Positions 46,779 to 55,542 of a stretch of DNA of 64,000 bases are shown here, piece after piece. The stretch's first letter is position 1, and each line of letters opens with the position of its first letter. The position numbers and the translations under genes were made by a program. The DNA is from Bacteroides sp. GTDB taxonomy: Bacteria > Bacteroidota > Bacteroidia > Bacteroidales > Bacteroidaceae. Under the pieces are notes generated by a model. The model was not told the DNA's origin. It worked only from the letters and a program-made list of their open reading frames with translations, and did no database searches. The stretch is taken from NCBI GenBank assembly GCA_021202275.1, contig JAJQDI010000028.1, positions 67,347-131,346 on the forward strand, written 5' to 3'.

Positions 46779-49019
46779 TTATAAAGCGTGATTGATGGTT
46801 CTGGAGATCACATCCAATTGCTGTTCTCGGGTCAGTTTTACAAAGTTCACCGCGTATCCCGACACACGTATGGTTAGCTGCGGATACAGTTCCGGATGTT
46901 CCATCGCATCTTCCAGCAACTCTTTGTCAAATACATTCACATTCAGGTGTTGTCCACCTTCCGGAGTGAAGTAGCCATCGAGCAGCTGGATGAGGTTCTG
47001 TACCCGGGTATCGCGTTCTTTGCCTAAGGTGGCCGGTGAAACGGCAAATGTATAGGAGATACCGTCGTGCGCGTGCTGGAACGGTAGTTTTGCCACCGAG
47101 GCCAGGGCAGCGATCGCTCCCTTCCTGTCGCGTCCGTTCATTGGATTGGCTCCCGGAGCGAAAGGTGCCCCCGCGGGACGGCCGTCGGGTGTAGCTCCTG
47201 TTTTCTTTCCATATACCACGTTGGAAGTAATGGTCAGGATAGATTGTGTGGGGGTAGCATTTCGATAGGTCTGGTGCTGGCGGAGGTATTCCATGAACTT
47301 ACCGGTCACCTCTACCGCGATCTCATCCGTGCGGTCGTCGTTGTTGCCAAACGGAACATATTCGCCTTCCTGCTCGAAATCTACAGCCAGTCCGCGCTCG
47401 TCACGGATCACCTTTACCCGGGCATCCCGGATCGCGGCCAGTGAGTCGGCTACAATAGACAATCCGGCGATGCCCGTGGCGCGGATACGCTCTACATCCC
47501 CGTCGTGAAGAGCCATTTGATAGGCTTCATAAGCATACTTATCGTGCATATAATGGATCATCTTCAGGGCGTTGATATAAACTTTGGCCAGCCAGCGCAT
47601 CATCTGCTCGAATTTTTGCATCACCTCGTCGTAATCCAGGTATTCACTGGTGATAGGAGCATACATCGGAGCCACCTGCACGCCGGATTTCTCGTCGCGT
47701 CCGCCGTTGATGGCGCACAACAGGCATTTGGCCAGGTTGGCACGCGCGCCGAACAGCTGCATCTGCTTGCCGATCTTCATCGGTGATACACAGCAGGCGA
47801 TACCGTAGTCATCGCCATATACCGGACGCATCAGGTCGTCGTTCTCGTACTGGATGGCCGATGTGTCGATAGAGACCTTTGCACAGAACTGCTTCCAGTT
47901 TTCCGGAGAGTGCTGCGACCACAATACAGTGAGGTTAGGCTCCGGAGCAGGTCCCAGGTTGTACAGGGTATGGAGGTAGCGGAACGAGGTCCTGGTCACT
48001 AAGGTGCGCCCGTCTACACCCTGACCGCCCAGTGACTCGGTCACCCAGATCGGGTCGCCCGAGAACAGATCGTTGTATTCCGGCGTTCTCAGGAACCTTA
48101 CGATGCGGAGTTTGATGATGAACTGGTCGATGAGTTCCTGTGCTTCCGCTTCGGTAAGGATACCCGCTTTGATATCGTGTTCGATGTAGATGTCCAGGAA
48201 GGTAGACGTACGTCCCAGCGACATGGCCGCGCCATCCTGGTCTTTTACCGCCGCGAGGTAGGCAAAATAGAGGAACTGCACCGCTTCGCGCGCGTTCTGT
48301 GCCGGACGCGACACGTCAAACCCATAGCCCGCGCACATCTTCTCAAACTCTTTCAGGGCGCTGATCTGCTCTGCGATCTCTTCCCGTGCCTGTATGATCT
48401 CTTCGGTGATCTCCTGGATATCCAGACGGATGAGGTAGCGTTTTTTCTCTTCGATGAGGTTGGCGGTTCCGTAAAGAGGTACACGGCGGTAGTCGCCGAT
48501 GATCCTTCCGCGTCCGTAGGCGTCCGGCAGTCCGGTGATGATCGCCGAACGGCGGGCTTCCATCATCTCGTCCGTATATACGGAGAACACGCCGGCATTG
48601 TGGGTCTTGCGGTATTTGGTGAAGATATTCTTTGTCATCGGGTCCAGCTCGTAGCCATACGCGTTCAGGGTGTTCTCCACCATCCGGATGCCTCCTTTGG
48701 GGAAGATGCCTCTTTTGAGCGGAGCGTCTGTCTGTACACCGACGATCACTTCGTTGTCCCGGTCGATGTATCCCGGTCCGTAGGTAGATATGCTTTGCGG
48801 CTCTTTGGTCTCGGCATCGTAGACTCCTTTTTCCCGTTCTGTAACGAACATTTCAGTGAGCTTCGACCATACTTTTCTGGTTTTGTCGGTAGCGTCTTGC
48901 AGGAACGAATCGTCGCCGCTATACGGGGTATAGTTGCGCTGGATAAAGTCTCTTACATTGATCTCCTGTTTCCAGACCTCTCCCTGGAATTCGTTCCAAA
49001 AGTCGTTTTGAGTAATCAT
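46779..49019 (-). CDS. pflB: formate C-acetyltransferase (pyruvate formate-lyase)
   Basis: A 746-residue glycyl-radical enzyme converting pyruvate and CoA to acetyl-CoA and formate under anaerobic conditions. The catalytic Cys pair is in GIACCVSPM (about 409-410), and the radical Gly is in IRVSGYAVNFVKLTREQQ (about 717). Length matches the family (about 740-760). The ATG at 49019 (MITQNDFWNEFQGEVW) was chosen over longer in-frame extensions, which run through the promoter. A promoter box with an overlapping perfect palindrome lies just upstream. Confidence 0.96.
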   Translation of the reverse strand: MITQNDFWNEFQGEVWKQEINVRDFIQRNYTPYSGDDSFLQDATDKTRKVWSKLTEMFVTEREKGVYDAETKEPQSISTYGPGYIDRDNEVIVGVQTDAPLKRGIFPKGGIRMVENTLNAYGYELDPMTKNIFTKYRKTHNAGVFSVYTDEMMEARRSAIITGLPDAYGRGRIIGDYRRVPLYGTANLIEEKKRYLIRLDIQEITEEIIQAREEIAEQISALKEFEKMCAGYGFDVSRPAQNAREAVQFLYFAYLAAVKDQDGAAMSLGRTSTFLDIYIEHDIKAGILTEAEAQELIDQFIIKLRIVRFLRTPEYNDLFSGDPIWVTESLGGQGVDGRTLVTRTSFRYLHTLYNLGPAPEPNLTVLWSQHSPENWKQFCAKVSIDTSAIQYENDDLMRPVYGDDYGIACCVSPMKIGKQMQLFGARANLAKCLLCAINGGRDEKSGVQVAPMYAPITSEYLDYDEVMQKFEQMMRWLAKVYINALKMIHYMHDKYAYEAYQMALHDGDVERIRATGIAGLSIVADSLAAIRDARVKVIRDERGLAVDFEQEGEYVPFGNNDDRTDEIAVEVTGKFMEYLRQHQTYRNATPTQSILTITSNVVYGKKTGATPDGRPAGAPFAPGANPMNGRDRKGAIAALASVAKLPFQHAHDGISYTFAVSPATLGKERDTRVQNLIQLLDGYFTPEGGQHLNVNVFDKELLEDAMEHPELYPQLTIRVSGYAVNFVKLTREQQLDVISRTINHAL

Positions 49020-49056
49020 ATATCTGAATGTTAAAGGTGTTTGTTGAATTCGACTG

Positions 49057-49078
49057 CAAAAGTAATGTTTTAAAACAT
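49057..49078 (-). promoter_or_regulatory. pflB promoter box with palindromic operator
   Basis: On the minus strand TACTTTTG (49057-49064) matches TAnnTTTG, and immediately upstream is the perfect 14-base palindrome ATGTTTTAAAACAT (49065-49078), well placed for a regulator acting at the promoter. Confidence 0.5.
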
Positions 49079-49371
49079 AATATGGGCTATAAAACAGAGA
49101 TAAGAAGGCAATTATAACAGATAATTTCGATAAATTAATAATAGGCTGATAATTAGTGTTATAATGTGTTTTGTTGTTGGGTGTTTTTGGTGTTAATGAT
49201 CTGGTTGATAGCTTGTTCATTGAATGGGCGGTTTGGCGTGTATTTTTGCCTGCTTTCAATTTGATACATAAACGTTGGGATATACGAAAAATATCTCTTT
49301 TCAGATCCGGAGAAATTACATTTTATAAGTGGTTTTCTGCCCGTTTATCCCTCTTCTGTTTTTTCTTTTTA

Positions 49372-49520
49372 TATCTTTGCAGAAGATAGGAGGTACCTTG
49401 GCATAGTCAGAGTAAACTCTGCTCTGCTTTCGGCTTTCACTATCTTTATAGAAGATAGGATGCGCCTTAGCATAGCTGAAGTAAACTTCGCTCTGCTTTC
49501 GGCTTTCACTATCTTTGCCT
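49372..49520 (+). repeat. tandem 69-base duplication carrying promoter boxes
   Basis: Copies at 49372-49440 and 49441-49509, with the first bases of a third (TATCTTTGCC) at 49510. Each begins with a TATCTTTG/TATCTTTA box, contains a short inverted repeat (CAGAGTAAACTCTG in copy 1, GAAGTAAACTTC in copy 2) and ends CTCTGCTTTCGGCTTTCAC. It lies upstream of the cation-efflux gene. Confidence 0.8.
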
Positions 49521-49623
49521 CATCTGATCCAAGCGGAATGTAGAGAGAAGAGTGTGGTGAGCCGGGCCGGAGTAACGGAATGTAAAGAATGGTTTACCGG
49601 GGGTGAAGATCAATCTGTATCCA

Positions 49624-50610
49624 ATGAAAACAGACGAAAAACATTCTGACGGATGTGCTGTTCTAATCCCAGCATCGGAACAGCAGCGTATGGAACAGCG
49701 GGAAAAAGTCCTCACTTCCACTTCGTGGGTAAGTACCATCGGCAATGGCATACTCTCCCTGGCAAAGGTGAGTATCGGGTTGTTGTCGGGGAGTCTGGCG
49801 GTATTGAGCGACGGGATCGACTCGGCGACAGATGTGGTGATCTCTGTGGTGATGCTGATCACCGCGCGCATCGTGAGCCGCCCTCCCGACCGTAAGTATG
49901 TCTATGGGTATGAGAAGGCGGAAGGGATAGCTACCAAGGTGCTCTCTATGGTCATTTTCTATGCCGGCATGCAACTTCTTATCTCCTCTGTCTCGGCGAT
50001 CTTCTCTTCCGAACCCCGTGAGATCCCCTCCGTGATCGCTATCTGGGTTACTCTGTTCTCTATTGCCGGGAAGTGGGGGCTTGCTTTTTACCAGGATCGT
50101 CAGGGAAAGAAGATACAGAGCTCTCTGCTCATTGCCAATGCCCGTAACATGCGCAACGATGTACTGATCTCGGTAGGGGTACTTCTGGGACTCTTCTTTA
50201 CATTCATCCTCCGGCTTCCTGTACTGGACGCGGTGACCGGATGCGTCATCAGTTTATTTATCATTAAATCTGCCATTTCCATATTCATGGAGTCGAATGT
50301 AGACCTGATGGATGGTGTGAGGGACGAAGCTGTGTATACAAAGATCTTTGATGTCGTATCGCAGGTACCGGGAGCCTTCCGGCTGCATCGGGTGCGCTCG
50401 CGGCAGGTAGGTAATCTGTTGATGATCTCCATGGATATTGAGGTGGACGGACAGATGACGGTGTTGGAAGCTCATCAGATAGCCAGTGCGGTGGAGACCA
50501 ATGTCCGTATTCAGATCAGGGATGTGTACGATATCGTGGTCCATATAGAGCCGCTGGGACAGCATCATTCCGATCCGGAAGGGTTTGGTATCAATGAGGA
50601 AATGATTTGA
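49624..50610 (+). CDS. cation diffusion facilitator family transporter
   Basis: A 328-residue inner-membrane metal exporter with six helices (SWVSTIGNGILSLAKVSIGLLSG, VVISVVMLITARIV, VLSMVIFYAGMQLLISSVSAIF, ISVGVLLGLFFTFILRLP) and a C-terminal cytoplasmic domain (PGAFRLHRVRSRQVGNLLMISMDIEVDG). The usual transmembrane metal-site residues are altered: helix 2 reads GIDSATD (DxxxD instead of HxxxD) and helix 5 reads RNMRND (NxxxD instead of HxxxD). Such changes are associated with iron or manganese rather than zinc specificity in the family; here that is inference. The ATG at 49624 (MKTDEKHS) follows the promoter-bearing repeats. Confidence 0.85.
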   Translation: MKTDEKHSDGCAVLIPASEQQRMEQREKVLTSTSWVSTIGNGILSLAKVSIGLLSGSLAVLSDGIDSATDVVISVVMLITARIVSRPPDRKYVYGYEKAEGIATKVLSMVIFYAGMQLLISSVSAIFSSEPREIPSVIAIWVTLFSIAGKWGLAFYQDRQGKKIQSSLLIANARNMRNDVLISVGVLLGLFFTFILRLPVLDAVTGCVISLFIIKSAISIFMESNVDLMDGVRDEAVYTKIFDVVSQVPGAFRLHRVRSRQVGNLLMISMDIEVDGQMTVLEAHQIASAVETNVRIQIRDVYDIVVHIEPLGQHHSDPEGFGINEEMI

Positions 50611-51010
50611 TTTACGATGTACAGATTTACGATGTACGATTGAAGTTAGATTACATAAGTAGATATTCATAATAAATTGTATATATTATTTCGTTATCTT
50701 GTAAAGACGCACGGCGTATGTCTCGGTATACCGGATGGGAAGTATTATCTTTTGGGTGGACCTGCATCGCTCAGACGCATGGCCTTCAGATGCACATCGC
50801 TCAGACGCACGCCGTGCATCTCTACAGGTAATCCCTTTCTCTATAGACAGGTAAGAGAAGCCTATGGGATGAATATACTTATATATAGCGTACCGTATTT
50901 CACAGCGCAAAAGAGCACTATACATCCCATGAATCTTACTATATAATCTGATCTGATACCGGATGTAATATAAATCGTAAATTGTAAATCGTCCAATCGT
51001 AAATCCTTTG
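50611..51010. repeat. intergenic region with AATCGTAAATC repeats
   Basis: The gap 50611-51089 has no gene. It contains TTTACGATGTACAGATTTAC words (50611-50645), direct repeats CATCGCTCAGACGCA (50764-50778 and 50792-50806) and ATCGTAAATTGTAAATCGTC (50971-50990). Confidence 0.5.
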
Positions 51011-51048
51011 TGTTTTCATTTTTCTTAGAGATTTTCCCGGAGAATATG

Positions 51049-51056
51049 TATCTTTG
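51049..51056 (+). promoter_or_regulatory. TATCTTTG promoter box of the McrB-like operon
   Basis: A perfect TAnnTTTG box, 33 bases before the ATG at 51090. Confidence 0.55.
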
Positions 51057-51089
51057 GATCATAAAATGATATAAACCAGGAACAGGCAT

Positions 51090-51380
51090 ATGGAAGATCT
51101 TTTTTTCGCAAATGTGAATCGTGAAGATATTATACGGATCTTTGGTCAGATAAAAAAAGAAGAAATACCCCTCTGGGCCGATATGGGCAGGCATCATGTG
51201 ATGTATGAATCGGAAATCTATCCGGTATTGCTGGTGCTGGTTTATCTGTATCGCGAATATCATCGGGGAGAAACTTTGAAACGCGATTTTGAGAAAACAG
51301 AGTATGACGGGTTTGTGTGGTTGCTCCGGGAACTGGGGTTTGTGAATATGCAGGAAAATTTCAGATATACCGAAGGGTAG
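51090..51380 (+). CDS. N-terminal domain of the McrB-like protein, or separate small protein
   Basis: A 96-residue helical frame (MEDLFFANVNREDIIRIFGQ, MYESEIYPVLLVLVYLYREYHRGE, YDGFVWLLRELGFVNMQENFRYTEG) ending in TAG. The next codons (IVSEDALPPRRVGK) are in the same frame and run directly into the McrB-like ATPase, so this is probably the N-terminal domain of one 486-residue protein interrupted by an amber codon, as in five other genes here. The alternative is a small separate gene with the ATPase starting at GTG 51384. The domain itself is not recognised. Confidence 0.55.
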   Translation: MEDLFFANVNREDIIRIFGQIKKEEIPLWADMGRHHVMYESEIYPVLLVLVYLYREYHRGETLKRDFEKTEYDGFVWLLRELGFVNMQENFRYTEG

Positions 51381-51383
51381 ATA

Positions 51384-52550
51384 GTGAGTGAAGATGCGTT
51401 GCCTCCGCGAAGGGTGGGTAAGAGTAAAACTTCTCTCTCTTTTTCCGACCTGTCGGGGTTCCTGAGCCAGTCGGGGCTCCGGCTGGAAGAATCCTTGCTG
51501 GCTCGTTTTGTGGCCTCTTTACTGGCCAAACCGTTTGTGATCCTGACCGGGCTTTCCGGTTCGGGCAAGACCCGGCTGGCCTACCTCTTTGCCCGCTGGA
51601 TCTGCGAAAAGGAAAACCAGGTGTGCCTGGTGCCGGTGGGTGCCGACTGGACCAACCGGGAGTCTTTGCTGGGCTATCCCAATGCACTGGAGCAGGGGCG
51701 GTATGTATTGCCCGAAAATGGCGCTCTGAGCCTGCTGATCGAAGCCGGCCGGCCACAGAACCGGAACCGTCCGTACTTCCTGATCCTGGACGAGATGAAC
51801 CTGAGCCATGTAGAGCGTTATTTTGCGGATTTCCTCAGTGTGATGGAGTCGGGAGGCAGCATCCCGTTGCATCCCTCCGGAACGGAGTGGGAGGAGTGCG
51901 CGGTACCGGCTTCGGTACGTTTTCCGGATAATCTGTTTGTGATTGGAACGGTGAATGTAGATGAAACCACCTATATGTTCAGTCCCAAAGTATTGGACAG
52001 GGCCAGTGTGATCGAATTCCGCATCACGGAAGCTGAGATGGCGAGTTACCTGAAACATCCCGGACCTCTGTCGCCCGACGCTGTCCGCAGGGGAGGTGCG
52101 ACGCTGGGAGCTGCTTTTGTTCACCAGGCCCGCCGCCCGAAGGAGACAGCTGAGGAAGAGATGTCGGAGGTATGGCTGTCGTTCTTCCGGGAACTGCGCA
52201 AGGCAGGGGCGGAGTTTGGCTATCGCACCGTCTCAGAGATCAGTCGGTTCATTGCCGTGGGGCGCGCGCTTCGTCCGGAGTGGCAGACAGATGACCTGAT
52301 AGATGCTGCGGTGATGCAGAAACTGCTTCCGCGTGTGCATGGGGCCCGCCGGCGGCTGGAGCCTGTGCTCCGTACCTTAGGCGCGTTGTGTCTGCGGGAA
52401 GGAGAAGATATAGAAACCTACCTTTCCGGAGGTGTTCCGGAAAGGGAAGAGAGGACAGACAAAGTCCGTTATCCGTTGTCGCTGGAGAAGATCCTGCGGA
52501 TGTATCGCGCGGTGGTAGACCATGGTTTTACCGGCTATACGGAGGCATAA
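51384..52550 (+). CDS. McrB-like AAA+ ATPase
   Basis: A 388-residue AAA+ ATPase of the McrB type: Walker A GLSGSGKTRLAY (about 52-63), Walker B ILDEMNLSHVERYFADFLSVME (about 133-154) and sensor-like FVIGTVNVDETTYMFSPKVLDRASVIEF, the signature MSPKVLDRA of McrB. McrB proteins are GTPases/ATPases that drive cleavage by a partner nuclease, here the DUF2357-type gene that starts 12 bases downstream. The GTG start is only three bases after an in-frame TAG; see the preceding entry. Confidence 0.85.
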   Translation: MSEDALPPRRVGKSKTSLSFSDLSGFLSQSGLRLEESLLARFVASLLAKPFVILTGLSGSGKTRLAYLFARWICEKENQVCLVPVGADWTNRESLLGYPNALEQGRYVLPENGALSLLIEAGRPQNRNRPYFLILDEMNLSHVERYFADFLSVMESGGSIPLHPSGTEWEECAVPASVRFPDNLFVIGTVNVDETTYMFSPKVLDRASVIEFRITEAEMASYLKHPGPLSPDAVRRGGATLGAAFVHQARRPKETAEEEMSEVWLSFFRELRKAGAEFGYRTVSEISRFIAVGRALRPEWQTDDLIDAAVMQKLLPRVHGARRRLEPVLRTLGALCLREGEDIETYLSGGVPEREERTDKVRYPLSLEKILRMYRAVVDHGFTGYTEA

Positions 52551-52561
52551 CACCCGTACCG

Positions 52562-54883
52562 ATGACAGAGATATGTATACCAGTCGCCCTGCGGGAAGGT
52601 GGGGTTGTGGAACTCCGGCTCTATGGCAGGGAGGGTACTTTGCAGGCGCTCCCTCCGGCTGAAGCGGAGCATCTGGGCGAATCTCCTTACCGGTTGCAGG
52701 AGGGCACGGAATACGAATATACGTTGCCCGGGGGATACCAGCTGGAAGAGGAACCCGCGTTGGTGGTTCCTTCGCGCATCCGTCCTTCCGAAGGAAAGAT
52801 ACGTACGGGAAGCTATACGGGTATCTGGAGGATCGAGGTCTTGTACCTGGGGCGTCCCGGCGGGTGGACCGAGGTGGAGATCTTTCCGGGTAAGATGGAT
52901 TACCGTACCGACTACCGCCGTATGCTGGAAGAGATCACAGAACATTGTACGGAGATCCTTCTGCAACGAAACTCTCCGGTATCCCAGTATTTGCTTCCCG
53001 AAGGTCCGGATACGTCCCGGACCCTGTACCAACGTTTTGCCTTTGTACGTTCGGTGGTAGGATCGGAAGAGTTTGAGGGCGCCTTGCAGAAAATACTTTC
53101 CGCGCCTGTTGCCCGTTGGTCGCGGGAGCAGGAAGACCGGGAGATCTGGCGCGGCGGCAGACTGCGAGGGAATGTGTTGAACCACATCGCTTCGGCCCGT
53201 GAGCGGGTTCCTTTGCCCGCGGAGCATCGGCTGGCCTCCACCATCCATTCCCTGCCTGCGCGGATGCGCTTTACCCGGGCGGGAGAAAGTGTGGATACTC
53301 CGGAAAACCAGTTTGTAAAATATGTGCTGCGTAGTTTCCTTACCTTTTGCGAAGAATTGAATGCTCTTTCCCAGGCAGGCGAACGTGTGTCGCGGGAGAG
53401 TCGTTCGGTGATGGTCCGGCTGGAGCAATGGCTCGGACACGGTATGTGGCAGGAGGTGGGCGAATTGCGGCTGTTGCCGCTGCATAGTCCGGTGCTCCAG
53501 CGCAGAGAGGGCTATCGGGAGGTGTTGCGTTTCTGGCTGATGTTCGACCTGGCTTCCCGGCTGATCTGGGAAGGCGGAGAGGATGTATATGCCGGTGGTA
53601 AACGCGATGTAGCGGTGTTGTACGAGTACTGGCTCTTTTTTAAACTGGCTGCTGTGGTAGGGGAGGTTTTCGGACTGCGACCGGATATGTCGGCACTGTT
53701 GCAGGTGTCCGAAGGAGGATGGTCTGTCAGGCTCCGCCGGGGACAACATGTGGCAGTGGCGGGTATATACGAACATCCGGTGCGGCGGCTAAATGTGGAA
53801 CTGAGCTACAACCGTACGTTCCGGGGAGATAGTCCTTATCCGGAAGGGGGCAGCTGGACACACGATATGCGTCCCGACTATACACTGAGTATCTGGCCGG
53901 CAGGGATCGGGCAGGAGCAGGCCGAGCGGGAAGAACTGATTGTACATCTGCATTTTGATGCCAAGTACAGGATAGACCGGCTGGCCGATCTTTTCGGGGA
54001 AGAGGGCCGGGAGGACGAGGACCGGAGGGATGCTGGGCGTACCCGGCTGTACAAACGGGACGATATGCTTAAAATGCATGCCTATCGCGATTCGATCCGC
54101 CGTACGGCGGGAGCTTTTATTCTCTATCCCGGTGTGGGTGAGGGCCACCGGCGTTACCGCAGTTTTCATGAGATACTACCCGGGATCGGAGCGTTTGCCA
54201 TCCATCCTTCCCGGAGTTCCGGGGGGCTGGAAGAGTTGCGCGGTTTTCTGAAGGAGGTGACGGAGCATTTTCTCAACCGTACTTCCCGACGGGAAAAACT
54301 CTCTTACTATACTTATCGGGTGAACCGGCCGGAGGAAAGGGCTTCTCTGTTGCAGGAACCGCTTCCGGAGTTGCTGGGAAAAGACCGCGGACTGTTTGCC
54401 GATGAAACAACGGTGCTGGTCGGATGGTACCGGGATGAAGCACAGTTGCAGTGGATCGTGCGGGAAGGGCTATACAACCTGCGTACCGGCAGCAGGCAGG
54501 GTTCTGTGAGGCTTTCACCTGCCTTCACCGGAGCGCGTTACCTGTTGTTGCATACACAGGGTGAGGGACAGACAAGCCGGTTGATGCGCATTGTGCCGGA
54601 AGGGCCGCGTATCTTTTCACGTGCCGCGTTGTTGCGGAAAGGCTATCCGGAGCGGGAAAAGAAGGTGTCTGGTACGAAAGCGGAAAAACAGACAGAGGAA
54701 GAACTGTTTTATCTGGTATATAAGGTAGAGGAGGTGACCGAACCGGCCCTGGCAGGGCAACGGTGGGATGTGCGCAAATTACCCGGTTACCGCGGTGGCA
54801 GGCAGGCTGCCGGGCCTTTTACCGTGACCCTGGCAGAACTTGTACAGGTAAAAATACGGAATAAGGGAACAGATGAAGCGTAG
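52562..54883 (+). CDS. DUF2357-type nuclease partner of the McrB-like ATPase
   Basis: A 773-residue protein. The N-terminal and middle parts (LLEEITEHCTEILLQRNSPVSQYLL-type, RMRFTRAGESVDTPENQFVKYVLRSFLTF) match the DUF2357 region, and DVAVLYEYWLFFKL is typical of McrC/DUF2357 proteins. The nuclease core is suggested by MRPDYTLSIWP and LIVHLHFDAKYRID (about 430-470), giving D...DxK as in PD-(D/E)xK enzymes. Paired with the McrB-like ATPase 12 bases upstream it should form a type IV-like, modification-dependent restriction system. The start ATG 52562 follows that gene's stop. It ends in TAG, five codons before TGA. Confidence 0.8.
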   Translation: MTEICIPVALREGGVVELRLYGREGTLQALPPAEAEHLGESPYRLQEGTEYEYTLPGGYQLEEEPALVVPSRIRPSEGKIRTGSYTGIWRIEVLYLGRPGGWTEVEIFPGKMDYRTDYRRMLEEITEHCTEILLQRNSPVSQYLLPEGPDTSRTLYQRFAFVRSVVGSEEFEGALQKILSAPVARWSREQEDREIWRGGRLRGNVLNHIASARERVPLPAEHRLASTIHSLPARMRFTRAGESVDTPENQFVKYVLRSFLTFCEELNALSQAGERVSRESRSVMVRLEQWLGHGMWQEVGELRLLPLHSPVLQRREGYREVLRFWLMFDLASRLIWEGGEDVYAGGKRDVAVLYEYWLFFKLAAVVGEVFGLRPDMSALLQVSEGGWSVRLRRGQHVAVAGIYEHPVRRLNVELSYNRTFRGDSPYPEGGSWTHDMRPDYTLSIWPAGIGQEQAEREELIVHLHFDAKYRIDRLADLFGEEGREDEDRRDAGRTRLYKRDDMLKMHAYRDSIRRTAGAFILYPGVGEGHRRYRSFHEILPGIGAFAIHPSRSSGGLEELRGFLKEVTEHFLNRTSRREKLSYYTYRVNRPEERASLLQEPLPELLGKDRGLFADETTVLVGWYRDEAQLQWIVREGLYNLRTGSRQGSVRLSPAFTGARYLLLHTQGEGQTSRLMRIVPEGPRIFSRAALLRKGYPEREKKVSGTKAEKQTEEELFYLVYKVEEVTEPALAGQRWDVRKLPGYRGGRQAAGPFTVTLAELVQVKIRNKGTDEA

Positions 54884-54970
54884 CATATATTCCCTTGAAG
54901 GAGAACCAATGGTTTTTACTGTGTGGGATGTATATGCAAACGGGTATATTCCCTTTGCCTCTTCCGGATC

Positions 54971-55225
54971 TTAAAGTATACTTTTCCCGTTCGGGAGCGG
55001 ATCTGCTTCCATTTCCGATTTGATCCGTAACGCGCCGGAGGGGCAGTTGTGTACCTGGTGGATCAGTTCTTCGGTAGTGGCATTCTCTATCCGGATCCAG
55101 GGGCGTTCTTTCGGCCGGTATACGTTGGGCAACATACGCAGGCATACACAGGCATGTGTACACAGAGCGGGTTGCCAGACAATGGTGATCTCTCCGTTGG
55201 AATATTCTTTATGTATAGGTTCCAT
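54971..55225 (-). CDS. yjdI: YjdI-type (4Fe-4S) mono-cluster protein
   Basis: An 84-residue protein of the Fer4_19 family: MEPIHKEYSNGEITIVWQPALCTHACVCLRMLPNVYRP and RPWIRIENATTEELIHQVHNCPSGALRI. Cysteines in CTHACVC and NCPSGA match the cluster ligands. The partner GNAT gene lies 14 bases upstream on the same strand, as in the E. coli yjdI-yjdJ pair. The function of the family is unknown. The start at 55225 was chosen because the conserved domain begins there. Confidence 0.8.
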   Translation of the reverse strand: MEPIHKEYSNGEITIVWQPALCTHACVCLRMLPNVYRPKERPWIRIENATTEELIHQVHNCPSGALRIKSEMEADPLPNGKSIL

Positions 55226-55239
55226 ATTCTCTTTGTTTT

Positions 55240-55542
55240 CTATATGAGTTGAGTTTCCCGCAATATCACATGCTTCCACTGCGGATGTTTGTGGATGTAT
55301 GCTGCTACGAACCGGCATACAGGTATCACACGTATATCCTGTTGAGAGAGGGCGTGCAGCACCTTATTTACCAGTTGTGAACCGATACCATGTCGGCGCA
55401 ACGGGAACGGCACTTCGGTGTGGGTGAGATACACATCTCCGTACCGGGATTTGATGTATTGCACTTTCGGGGTATATCCGTCGATATGGAATTCATAACA
55501 ATGACGGAGCGGGTTGTCTGTCAGTTCGTAATCAGGAGCCAT
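55240..55542 (-). CDS. yjdJ: YjdJ-type GNAT N-acetyltransferase
   Basis: A 100-residue minimal GNAT protein (PF14542 type). DVYLTHTEVPFPLRRHGIGSQLVNKVL carries the acetyl-CoA-binding R/Q-x-x-G-x-G/A loop (RRHGIGS), and the C-terminus KHPQWK is family-typical. It is followed 14 bases later by the YjdI-type gene. The stop is TAG at a normal length. Substrate unknown. Confidence 0.8.
   Translation of the reverse strand: MAPDYELTDNPLRHCYEFHIDGYTPKVQYIKSRYGDVYLTHTEVPFPLRRHGIGSQLVNKVLHALSQQDIRVIPVCRFVAAYIHKHPQWKHVILRETQLI

Noticed and set aside
6738..51380. Full reassignment of TAG to glutamine
   Set aside because: TAG terminates nadD, D-lactate dehydrogenase, the LytTR gene, the M20 peptidase and yjdJ at normal lengths, so wholesale recoding does not hold; only suppression or error remains.
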